Assembly (NCBI GenBank): GCA_023393235.1
Contig: JAEWMH010000184.1
Coordinates: 1 to 13,034 of the forward strand
Origin: Bacillota bacterium
GTDB lineage: Bacteria; Bacillota; Bacilli; Paenibacillales; NBRC-103111
Reading direction: 5' to 3'
Length of the DNA stretch: 13,034 bases
The notes beneath the pieces are model-generated. The model was not told the DNA's origin. It did no database searches and saw only the letters and a program-made list of their open reading frames with translations. This document shows, piece by piece, positions 5,682-12,336 of the stretch (positions are counted from its first letter, which is position 1; every line of letters begins with the position of its first letter). A program made the position numbers and the translations under genes.

Positions 5682-7283
5682 ATGTCAACAAAAGAGCAGC
5701 ACATGCTTGAAAGCGGGATCAGATCCCGGCTGCACGACAATTTGGCGGACATTGATACCCTTCTGGGGGAATCGGCGGATATTATCCGGCGGAATTTCCG
5801 GCTGGCCGATGCAGCGGGAGAAGGGCACCCGGGGCAATGCATCTATACGGACGGATTGGTGAAGGCGGAATATGTGAATGACATCTTAAGAGCATTGATC
5901 GTGTACGCGGCTGAAATATCCTTCGGCCTGGAGAAGGAGGAAGCCGCACATCAGCTCCAGGAACGTCTTCTGGTGAATGGCGGGGTCAGTATTGTGGAGC
6001 GGCTGGGAAGCTGCATCGATGCTGTTCTGGCGGGAGATACAGTTATTTTGATAGAAGGCATCGAAAAAGGCATTGTCATTTCCACCCGTGGCTGGGAAGG
6101 CCGGAGTGTGGATGAGCCCGCCACCGAAAGTGTGGTCCGGGGGCCCCGGGACGGATTTGTGGAGAGCATCCGGGCCAATTCCGCCCATATCCGCAGACGG
6201 ATCAGAGATCCTATGCTTCGGGTGGATGCCCTTCAGGTGGGCACACGCACCAAAACGGACATCAATGTCCTGTATATAAAGGGTCTGGTAAAAAAGGGAT
6301 TGGTGGAAGAGGTCAATAAACGCTTGGCCTCCATCAAAGTGGACGGAATTCTGGAAAGCGGATATATCGAGGAATTTATTGAGGATGCCCCGCTGTCCCC
6401 TTTCACTACCATCCAGAGCACGGAGCGCCCGGATAAAGCGGCTTCGGCGCTGCTGGAGGGAAGAGCGGTCATCCTGGTGGACAACACACCGTTCTGTCTG
6501 ATCGTCCCCACCTATTTCTGGCAGTCCTTTCAAGCGTCAGATGACTATTATTCCCGGTATTGGGTAGGGTCCTTCCTGCGGCTGGTCCGTTACCTGGCTT
6601 TTCTGATCAGCCTGGCCCTGCCTTCGGTATATGTGATGCTGGTTTCTTTTCACCAGGAGATGATTCCGACGGGCCTGGCCTTCACCATTGCATCCGGCCG
6701 GGAGGTGGTCCCTTTCCCCGTTTTGCTGGAGGCCTTGTTCATGGAGTTCGCCTTTGAGCTGATGCGGGAGGCAGGGCTTCGAATGCCGAAGCCCGTTGGG
6801 CAGGCGGTGAGCATTGTCGGCTCTCTGATTATTGGCCAAGCGGCGGTGCAGGCGGGGCTAGTATCCCCGTTTATGGTCATTATTGTGGCGATTACGGGCA
6901 TCTCGTCCTTTGCCATTCCCAATTACGCTGCGTCCTTCTCTATCCGTCTGATCCGGTTTCCCCTGCTGCTGGCCTCCGGCACAATGGGGCTATTGGGATT
7001 TGTGGGCGTATTTTTCACAATGGTGGTGCATGCCATCTCGCTGCGTTCCTTCGGAGAGCCTTATCTGGCGCCGGCCAGTCCGTTCCGGCCTACCGATCAG
7101 CAGGATCTGCTGCTGCGCTTTCCCTGGTGGAGTATGATCAAGCGGCCATGGATGGCTGAGGGAGAACCTGATCGTATGGCCAAAGGACAAAGACCTCAAC
7201 CCGATGCCGACGCGGAGCACCGGTCGCAAAATCAAGGCGGAGACGACAGTGGAGACAGCGGGGGAAAGGGGGACGGAGCATGA
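5682..7283 (+). CDS. Spore germinant receptor subunit A (GerA/GerKA family)
   Basis: This is the A subunit of a nutrient germinant receptor in the spore inner membrane, 533 residues. The soluble N-terminal region (about 1-280) contains the family hallmark ESVVRGPRDGFVE (149-161) and the conserved VLYIKGLVKKGLVEEV segment. The membrane region runs from about 295 to 455 and includes EVVPFPVLLEALFMEFAFEL (341-360). The hydrophilic tail (about 490-533) is rich in Asp, Gln and Gly. ATG at 5682 follows GGGAGGAG at 5-nt spacing. It heads a three-gene operon, and its TGA overlaps the next ATG by 4 nt, implying coupled translation. Subunits A, B and C act together to sense small nutrients such as amino acids or sugars and trigger ion release. 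The germinant cannot be read from sequence, and I could not place it in a particular GerA, GerB or GerK subgroup. Confidence 0.95.
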   Translation: MSTKEQHMLESGIRSRLHDNLADIDTLLGESADIIRRNFRLADAAGEGHPGQCIYTDGLVKAEYVNDILRALIVYAAEISFGLEKEEAAHQLQERLLVNGGVSIVERLGSCIDAVLAGDTVILIEGIEKGIVISTRGWEGRSVDEPATESVVRGPRDGFVESIRANSAHIRRRIRDPMLRVDALQVGTRTKTDINVLYIKGLVKKGLVEEVNKRLASIKVDGILESGYIEEFIEDAPLSPFTTIQSTERPDKAASALLEGRAVILVDNTPFCLIVPTYFWQSFQASDDYYSRYWVGSFLRLVRYLAFLISLALPSVYVMLVSFHQEMIPTGLAFTIASGREVVPFPVLLEALFMEFAFELMREAGLRMPKPVGQAVSIVGSLIIGQAAVQAGLVSPFMVIIVAITGISSFAIPNYAASFSIRLIRFPLLLASGTMGLLGFVGVFFTMVVHAISLRSFGEPYLAPASPFRPTDQQDLLLRFPWWSMIKRPWMAEGEPDRMAKGQRPQPDADAEHRSQNQGGDDSGDSGGKGDGA

Positions 7284-8482
7284 GACAGGGCAAGGTGCTT
7301 CTATTGACAGCCCTTTGCCTGATGATGGCGGTAACGGCGGGATGCGGACCGGTGCAAATCAACGAACTGGCAATTGTAACGGCAGTGGGGCTGGACATCG
7401 GGGAGGAGGAGGGCAGCTACCGGATTTCGGCCCAGATCGTCCGGTCGGCGGATGCCCGGGGCCAAACGGGAGCTCCTTCCGGCGGCACCGGGGAGCCCAT
7501 CTACTCCATTTCGGCAGAAGGGAAAACCATTTTCGAAGCGATCCGCAATCTCGCCCGCTTTTCCTCCAGACGGGTGTATTGGGCCCATAATTTCGTGATT
7601 GTGATCAATGAAAAGCTGGCCAAACGAGGGATCGGCGACATTGTCGATTTTTTCACCCGCAATCCGGAGCTCCGGATGAATACCTGGGTTGTGGTAACCT
7701 CCAATTCGGCGGGAGAGGTGGTGTCTACGGTTACCGGTCTGGAGGTGGTGCCCGGGCAGGCGATCGATAAGCTGTTCCGGTACAACCGGATTGTGGGCGA
7801 GGCTCCCTCCACGAATATGATGCGGCTGTTTGAGGTCTACATGAGCAAAACCAGTCACCCTGTTCTGGCCCGGGTTGAACTCAAAAACAGAGGCATCTCC
7901 AACAAAAAGCCAATGGAGTTCGGTTCCTTGAAGCAGGTGGAGCTCTCCGGGGCCGCCGTTTTCCGCAGGGATAAAATGGTAGGCTGGCTGAACTCGGAGG
8001 AGACCAAGGGTCTTCTGATGTTCATCGAAAGTGTGGATTCCAGCATCGTCAGCGTCAACTGTCCCCGGAATCCTGCGGAACGGGCCACTCTGGAGGTGAA
8101 CAAGCAGCAGGTACGGGTGATCCCCGGTTTGAAGGACGGGAGGCCCCGGTTCGACATTCATGTAAAAGCTACGGCCAGCCTTGTGGAAACGGGGTGTTCT
8201 GTAGGTTTTTCCGCCATGAAGGACGAGCTTCAGGCCGAGCTCCAAAAAAAAGTCAAATCCCAGCTGGAGGCGGTTCTGGACAAGGCCCAGCATAAATACC
8301 GGGTGGATTTTTTGAAGCTGGGACAGGTGTTCAATAATAAGTACCCGAAGCAATGGAAGGGATTTGAAGGGAGATGGGAGGAGGTTCTCGCCGATAGTGA
8401 GGTGAATATTTCTCTGGATATCAAGATCACCAGCCAGGAATTGAAGGTAGACGGAAAAGGAACTGAAGGTGACGAATCATGA
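7280..8482 (+). CDS. Spore germinant receptor lipoprotein (GerC family)
   Basis: This is the C subunit of the receptor, 400 residues. It is predicted to be a lipoprotein anchored on the outer face of the spore inner membrane. The signal peptide has a basic start (MRQGK), a hydrophobic core and a lipobox-like TAGC with the lipid-bearing C22; Thr rather than Leu at -3 is slightly atypical. The mature part contains conserved GerC features: the LAIVTAVGLDIG strand, ARFSSRRVYWAHNFVIVINE, FFTRNPELRMNTWVVV, and a C-terminal helix-rich domain where GerC proteins carry the WKGFEGRWEEVLADSEVNIS motif. Both ends overlap neighbours by 4 nt (ATGA), so the three subunits are translated together. Length is normal for the family. 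Confidence 0.95.
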   Translation: MRQGKVLLLTALCLMMAVTAGCGPVQINELAIVTAVGLDIGEEEGSYRISAQIVRSADARGQTGAPSGGTGEPIYSISAEGKTIFEAIRNLARFSSRRVYWAHNFVIVINEKLAKRGIGDIVDFFTRNPELRMNTWVVVTSNSAGEVVSTVTGLEVVPGQAIDKLFRYNRIVGEAPSTNMMRLFEVYMSKTSHPVLARVELKNRGISNKKPMEFGSLKQVELSGAAVFRRDKMVGWLNSEETKGLLMFIESVDSSIVSVNCPRNPAERATLEVNKQQVRVIPGLKDGRPRFDIHVKATASLVETGCSVGFSAMKDELQAELQKKVKSQLEAVLDKAQHKYRVDFLKLGQVFNNKYPKQWKGFEGRWEEVLADSEVNISLDIKITSQELKVDGKGTEGDES

Positions 8483-9789
8483 AAATCAGGATTACTGCCG
8501 GTATGCTGATGGCGTTGATTATTAACATGATGTATGCCAAGGGCATCGGAGTGACCCAAGGAATGGCGGCCAGAGAAGCAGGTTCGGAAATTTGGGTTTC
8601 CACCTTTTTTGCCATCATTCAGGGAGCAGGCGTCGCCTGGCTGACTGCGGCAGCCGTTGTCAAATGCGGGGACAGGGAGCTGATTGACGGAGCAGGCTTT
8701 GTCATGGGCAAATGGGCGGGCAAAGCGGCTGCGCTGTTGAGCTTCGTGTTCTTCGCTGGTGCCTTCGCCACGATTATGCTGACCTTCGTTTTCCATCTCA
8801 TGGATTATTTCCTGCCCCAATTTCCTACCTATTCGTTTATCCTGGTGGCGCTGTGGGTGGGGGGACTGGGGGCCTTCCATGGGCTGGAGGTGATGGCAAG
8901 AACGGCCTTTGTCGGGGTCTTCACTATCCTTCTGCTCAATATTTCGTTATTAACCGGCTCGCTCACCGAATTTGACATCCGCAATCTGGCGCCGATCTTT
9001 GAATACGGAGTCTGGAAATCCATTTGGGCCAGCCGGAATTTCGATACGGACTGGGCTATGGGCACCATGGCCGCGGGGATTGTGCTCCCCTTGGTCAGCA
9101 AGCGGGATTCCTGGTCCCGGACCAGTGTGGTCAGTGTTTTGATGGGCGGGCTTTTGGTATTGATGTGGCCGATCCTGGAAACCGGTGTGCTGTCAGCCGA
9201 GGTAACGGGTCAATATGTGGTCTCTTGCATGCAGCTGGCCAGGAGTGCCCATTTGGGTTTTTTCATCCAGCGGTACGAAATGATTATGATCGCCTTTTTT
9301 GCCACCTCCAGTCTGGTGCAGATTATGCTTTGTCTGTTCTGCGCCAGCCACTCCCTGTCCAAGATCGTCGGGCTGAAGGATTACCGGCCTATGCTGGTTC
9401 CTGCCTGCCTGCTGCTGGGAGCGTCGAGCTATTGGGTGGTGGCGGACCACACCCGGGCCATGACCTTCACCCAGTATTATTGGCCTCCCATAGCACTAGG
9501 GGTGGCTGTGCTGCTGCCTGCCGTGCTGCTGCTGGGTGGAACGGTCAAGAGTAAGCTTTCACAGAAACAGGCTGCCTCAGATGAAAATGGAAATACCCCC
9601 CAGGTGGAGGGGGATGCCGACCAGGTGAAGGATCCGGCAGCCGGCCACGAATCCGAGGCAGACGGGTCTGATGCAGCGGGAGAGGAGCCGGAACCGGAAA
9701 CGGCTCAAGGGGCTGATGAAGGCAACAGCAAAAAGCCCAAGCGTAAGCTCAGGCGGACCGGCGTTCCCAATGCGGAGGGCGGTGTCTGA
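8479..9789 (+). CDS. Spore germinant receptor subunit B (GerB family) with long tail
   Basis: This is the B subunit of the receptor, an integral membrane protein of the APC-like GerB/spore permease family, 436 residues. The first 355 residues hold about ten membrane helices, starting with KIRITAGMLMALIINMMYAKG and including NLAPIFEYGVWKSI. B subunits are thought to bind the germinant. Known GerB proteins are usually about 360-370 residues. This one has an extra hydrophilic tail (356-436): an acidic Glu/Asp/Ala/Gly-rich segment and then a basic cluster, KKPKRKLRR (423-431). The ATG overlaps the gerC stop; GAAGGTGAC provides a ribosome binding site. The tail is in frame and ends at a normal TGA at 9787-9789, and I see no frameshift. 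Confidence 0.93.
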   Translation: MKIRITAGMLMALIINMMYAKGIGVTQGMAAREAGSEIWVSTFFAIIQGAGVAWLTAAAVVKCGDRELIDGAGFVMGKWAGKAAALLSFVFFAGAFATIMLTFVFHLMDYFLPQFPTYSFILVALWVGGLGAFHGLEVMARTAFVGVFTILLLNISLLTGSLTEFDIRNLAPIFEYGVWKSIWASRNFDTDWAMGTMAAGIVLPLVSKRDSWSRTSVVSVLMGGLLVLMWPILETGVLSAEVTGQYVVSCMQLARSAHLGFFIQRYEMIMIAFFATSSLVQIMLCLFCASHSLSKIVGLKDYRPMLVPACLLLGASSYWVVADHTRAMTFTQYYWPPIALGVAVLLPAVLLLGGTVKSKLSQKQAASDENGNTPQVEGDADQVKDPAAGHESEADGSDAAGEEPEPETAQGADEGNSKKPKRKLRRTGVPNAEGGV

Positions 9790-9819
9790 GGCGATAGCCG
9801 GGCCACTGCTCTCCAGGCC

Positions 9820-10203
9820 TCAGATTCTGCGCCGGAAGTCGAGAAACCGGGTACCCTGGCTTTCCAAGTCACCATGGTCTCCTTCGGCCATTAAGCCAAA
9901 CTGGGCATCCTTAATCTGGAACTCCTCCCGGTTGTTATCCTCAAACTGGAACGTGACATAATAGTCGGTGGAAGCAGAGGTATCCCCTGACCCTCCCCAA
10001 ACCTTCGTCCGTTTAGCCACGATCCAGGCCGGACGTGTCAGGATGGGCGATGCGTTGTTCTGGGACCAGGTCCCCACCCCCTTGGCCACACCAAACACAA
10101 TAAACCCGATTATCACCGCGGCAATGCCAACGAAAAAAATCATAAAAATGGCCGGGGGCCCGCTGGAAAAGCCGGGATTGCCACTAAAACTGTTCATATC
10201 CAA
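9820..10203 (-). CDS. DUF2500-family membrane-anchored protein
   Basis: A 127-residue protein matching the DUF2500 family, whose function is unknown. One membrane helix (about 18-42) follows a short Gly/Pro-rich start. The rest is a small beta-rich domain with the family pattern: PAWIVAKRTKVWGG, then YYVTFQFEDNNREEFQI, then GLMAEGDHGDLESQGTRFLDF. I favour the TTG start at 10203, because AGAGG lies 9 nt upstream of it; the next in-frame ATG (10197) would be 15 nt away. A perfect 8-bp inverted repeat surrounds the promoter and start region. It is convergent with the ger operon, with only 30 bp between stop codons, so it is unlikely to be part of the receptor. Confidence 0.88.
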   Translation of the reverse strand: MDMNSFSGNPGFSSGPPAIFMIFFVGIAAVIIGFIVFGVAKGVGTWSQNNASPILTRPAWIVAKRTKVWGGSGDTSASTDYYVTFQFEDNNREEFQIKDAQFGLMAEGDHGDLESQGTRFLDFRRRI

Positions 10204-10245
10204 GACTCATAACCTCTTTTCTGGCAAAAAGCCGATCATGAGTCT
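10203..10245 (-). repeat. Inverted repeat AGACTCAT/ATGAGTCT at the DUF2500 start
   Basis: Perfect 8-bp arms at 10203-10210 and 10238-10245, separated by 27 bp. The loop holds a small GGC-TTTTT-GCC hairpin and the AGAGG ribosome binding site. The right-hand arm in the transcript ends on the first base of the TTG start codon. It could be an mRNA hairpin or a protein-binding site. Confidence 0.5.
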
Positions 10246-10274
10246 ATTCTACAGGGAATGACAGTTTCTGGGAA
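10246..10274 (-). promoter_or_regulatory. Probable promoter of the DUF2500 gene
   Basis: On the minus strand TTCCCA (10274-10269), four of six for a -35, precedes TAGAAT (10251-10246), five of six for a -10, by 17 bp. The transcript would start near 10239, within the first arm of the inverted repeat. Confidence 0.45.
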
Positions 10275-10290
10275 GCATCTCTAGGGAAAA

Positions 10291-11451
10291 TCAATTTCCG
10301 CGGATGACGGCCTCCGGCTGGATGTCCGTAATAAACCATGCTCCTACGGGAGTTGTCCGGGACAGGCTCCATCGGAACCAAATACCCTGTGGGCGCGCGC
10401 CCTTCCGGGAGATACCCACCCGAGTCTTAAACTGGGCCTCCAGCGCATCTCCGGGGATGCGGAATGGAGCAGGAGGCTCCGCGATAGGGCGGGCATTGAG
10501 GATATGCTCATCCAGCCATTCTGCGGCCAGACCTGTGTCACCGTCAGTATTCAGCAGCAGCTCCAGCAGATGGCGGTCCTTCTGGTTTACGGCCACCAAA
10601 AACAGCTTCACGGTATCCAGCGGACTGAGGCTTTTGTGGTACTCCTCCAGCTTTCCTGCCGCTTTCTGGGCCATGGCCTGATGAGCCGGATCGGAATGGG
10701 AAGAGCCATGGGTAATGGAGCCTGAGAAGTGGATGCAAAAATGCCCATTAAAATTATTGCCGGGAATTCCATCCCCGCCATGGGGCATGCCATGCATGGA
10801 AGCGCCAACCACCCCGCTTGGGGTTTTCACCAGCACCGCTTTCCGCTGCCAGCTCCACTGGCCTCCGTAGATAGTTTTCATAGTGGCGGTGTCCTCCTTC
10901 GTCAGAGGCTGCACATCCATATGGGCGGAGCCGGCCCTGCGCTGTCCCTGGAAAGTGAGTCCGGTTTCCAGATCGGTAATGGAGAGAACTGTGCCTTTCG
11001 GCATCATTTTATCCGCCTCGGTCCAGATTAATGGCTTTCCGAAGTGACGGGCAGCCAGTTCCTGACGGAGTCTGTCTACATCCTTCTTCATCTCCTCCGG
11101 CGTCCGGTACACCGTCCGGGTGTCAAGCTGAAGCAGGTAAGCTCCCGATTCAACACTGTATATCCGGTAAAGCTGACGGGTACCGGTAGATGCAGAAGCA
11201 GCCAGCTCCAAAACAGAGTAAGCCGGTGCCGGCTGGGGCAGGCTCTCCACCTGCTCCAAAGAGCTCAGCCATTTTTTCCACTTCGGTGAAGAAATGGACA
11301 CTGTGGTTTTGTACTCCGCAGCAGAGGAGGAACGTATGGACAGCTCAATCCGGTCATCCGCCCCGGCGGGAAGGGGATCCGCTTCGATTATGTTTCCAGG
11401 CAGAAGCATGAACCATAAACCGGCGAGGATGAGCAGCAGCTTGCTCTTCAC
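10291..11451 (-). CDS. Secreted protein with conserved His/Cys-rich domain
   Basis: A 386-residue exported protein of unassigned function. With the GTG start at 11451 it begins with a clean signal peptide (MKSKLLLILAGLWFMLLPG) ending near residue 23. The N-terminal part (about 30-135) resembles a repeat-like sensory or adaptor region. The middle (about 152-257) is a strongly patterned domain: GTVLSITDLETGLTFQ, AHMDVQPLT (H177, D179), WSWQRKAVLVK, MHGMPHGG (H220, H224), GHFCIHF (H237, C239, H241), and a final THG-DPAHQ. From memory this domain recurs in Firmicutes, sometimes beside peptidoglycan-binding domains, suggesting a wall-active enzyme; the reaction is not known to me. I prefer GTG 11451 because it follows AGGGAGTG at 8 nt. 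An upstream ATG at 11502 abuts its AAGGA and lies at the likely transcription start. It is divergent from the arsR-type gene. Confidence 0.72.
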   Translation of the reverse strand: MKSKLLLILAGLWFMLLPGNIIEADPLPAGADDRIELSIRSSSAAEYKTTVSISSPKWKKWLSSLEQVESLPQPAPAYSVLELAASASTGTRQLYRIYSVESGAYLLQLDTRTVYRTPEEMKKDVDRLRQELAARHFGKPLIWTEADKMMPKGTVLSITDLETGLTFQGQRRAGSAHMDVQPLTKEDTATMKTIYGGQWSWQRKAVLVKTPSGVVGASMHGMPHGGDGIPGNNFNGHFCIHFSGSITHGSSHSDPAHQAMAQKAAGKLEEYHKSLSPLDTVKLFLVAVNQKDRHLLELLLNTDGDTGLAAEWLDEHILNARPIAEPPAPFRIPGDALEAQFKTRVGISRKGARPQGIWFRWSLSRTTPVGAWFITDIQPEAVIRGN

Positions 11452-11541
11452 GTTGGATACACTCCCTGTAAGAATGCTTTTCCTAGAAGTGTGCTCCATC
11501 ATTCCTTACTTATACCAAGGAAATGTCTGGCTGGTGAGAAA

Positions 11542-11570
11542 GTGACAAATACAATGGCGTCCGATACAAT
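11542..11570 (+). promoter_or_regulatory. Sigma-A promoter of the ArsR-family gene
   Basis: GTGACA (11542-11547) and TACAAT (11565-11570) are each five of six matches at the ideal 17-bp spacing. Transcription would start near 11577. ATACAAT occurs twice (11549-11555 and 11564-11570) as a direct repeat, but I see no convincing CadC-type palindrome. The predicted start excludes the TTG 11581 and ATG 11584 start codons, which would have almost no leader. Confidence 0.7.
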
Positions 11571-11607
11571 AGAGGCATGATTGATGAGTCAGGCAGGGGG
11601 ACGGGGT

Positions 11608-12018
11608 ATGATGGAAATAGCGAGTATGGAAGAGGAAGAGACCAATGGTCGGATGGACAATGCGGACGGCACCGACCGCTGCGATACGGATTGCGCCCAT
11701 GCCGATATAGTAGAGCAGGTCAAGCGGGAGGCGGTGGAGCTTGACCGGGTGAATGATCTGGCGGAGCTGTTCAAGGCGCTGGCCGATCAAACCCGTCTGC
11801 GGATTATCCACTCCCTGTTGAACCGGGAGCTGTGTGTCTGCGACATGTGCGACGTGCTGGGGATGCAGCAGTCCGCCGTATCCCACCAGCTGCGGGTGCT
11901 TCGTAACCTGCGTATTGTCAAACGCCGCAAGGAAGGCAAAATGATGTATTATTCCATTGACGACCAGCACGTGGAAGGACTGTTCCTGCAGGCGCTGCAT
12001 CATATTTCGCATAAGTAG
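11608..12018 (+). CDS. ArsR/SmtB-family repressor with CadC-type metal sites
   Basis: A 136-residue winged-helix metalloregulator that should bind DNA when apo and release it on metal binding. The core runs FKALADQTRLRIIHSLLNRE, then the recognition region MQQSAVSHQLRVLRNL and the wing KEGKMMYYSI. Both classical sensor sites are visible: alpha-3N with C25, C29, C76 and C78 (ELCVCD), and alpha-5 with D119, H121, H132 and H135. The spacings (4, 47, 2 and 41 residues) equal those of S. aureus CadC as I remember it, pointing to a Cd/Pb/Zn sensor. ATG 11608 has AGGGGG at 7 nt and fits the promoter at 11542-11570. No cadA or other efflux gene is next to it; the divergent neighbour is the His/Cys-rich secreted protein. 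A terminator follows. Confidence 0.92.
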   Translation: MMEIASMEEEETNGRMDNADGTDRCDTDCAHADIVEQVKREAVELDRVNDLAELFKALADQTRLRIIHSLLNRELCVCDMCDVLGMQQSAVSHQLRVLRNLRIVKRRKEGKMMYYSIDDQHVEGLFLQALHHISHK

Positions 12019-12044
12019 GCATCACATAAATAGGCGGGCAGAGG

Positions 12045-12071
12045 AAGGACTCGGTGACGGAGTCCTTTTTG
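12045..12071 (+). terminator. Terminator of the ArsR-family gene
   Basis: AAGGACTC (12045-12052), a 7-nt loop, then GAGTCCTT (12060-12067) and further T residues form a typical intrinsic terminator 27 nt after the stop codon. In the opposite direction the tract after the stem is poor in T, so it should act mainly on the plus strand. Confidence 0.9.
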
Positions 12072-12083
12072 TTTTGTCACTTC

Positions 12084-12107
12084 AGCTTCAGGCATTGGCT
12101 TGAAGCT
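12084..12107. repeat. Hairpin AGCTTCA/TGAAGCT between convergent units
   Basis: A perfect 7-bp inverted repeat with a 10-nt loop. It lies downstream of the minus-strand zinc-ribbon gene and the plus-strand arsR-type gene. There is no T run next to it, so it is at most a weak terminator or an mRNA-stabilising stem. Confidence 0.4.
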
Positions 12108-12148
12108 TGGAAAATCATCTGTCATGTATAATATGCTGCAGTGAAATA

Positions 12149-12307
12149 TCAGCTTTTTCGTATGATGCCGCGTTTATGGGCATAGGGAAGGCAAGGGTTG
12201 CAGACGTGTATGGTTTGGCCTTTATAGTCCTTATAACGTTTCACAACAGCGGTTTTTTTGCCGCAAAAGTAACACTTCTTACCGAATAAGCGGGAAAGTA
12301 AGCTCAG
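12149..12307 (-). CDS. Four-cysteine zinc-ribbon microprotein, CTG start
   Basis: A 52-residue protein outside any ATG/GTG/TTG frame. A perfect AGGAGG (12320-12315) is followed after 7 nt by CTG (12307), then an open frame to TGA at 12149. The product starts (M)SLLSRLFGKKCYFCGKKT and continues through HVCNPCLPYAHKRG. Cys at 12, 15, 36 and 39 form CX2C-X20-CX2C, a classic treble-clef or zinc-ribbon pattern, with many Lys/Arg residues suggesting nucleic-acid or protein binding. Other in-frame codons near the ribosome binding site are ATT and ATC, at worse spacing. It begins 29 nt after the stop of the ABC-exporter gene on the same strand and is probably co-transcribed with it. The function is unknown; the coding call rests on the ribosome binding site and the Cys pattern. 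Confidence 0.68.
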   Translation of the reverse strand: MSLLSRLFGKKCYFCGKKTAVVKRYKDYKGQTIHVCNPCLPYAHKRGIIRKS

Positions 12308-12336
12308 ATAAATTCCTCCTGGGATTGAGGTATCGG

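Noticed and set aside
9786..9823. CTGAGGC/GCCTCAG inverted repeat between the convergent gerB-type and DUF2500 genes as a terminator
   Set aside because: The arms are only 7 bp with a 24-nt loop and there is no T run on either strand, so a terminator call is not supported.
11452..11502. ATG starts at 11502/11499 for the His/Cys-rich secreted protein
   Set aside because: The AAGGA abuts the first ATG with no spacing and lies at the likely transcription start after TATAAG; GTG 11451 has a better ribosome binding site and gives a standard signal peptide.
11581..11607. Longer N-terminus for the ArsR-family protein (TTG 11581 or ATG 11584)
   Set aside because: The promoter at 11542-11570 places the transcript start near 11577, leaving no room for a ribosome binding site; ATG 11608 has AGGGGG at good spacing.
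12107..12289. Plus-strand 60-codon ORF downstream of the arsR-type gene
   Set aside because: It is the antisense of the zinc-ribbon frame, lacks a ribosome binding site and shows no recognisable features.
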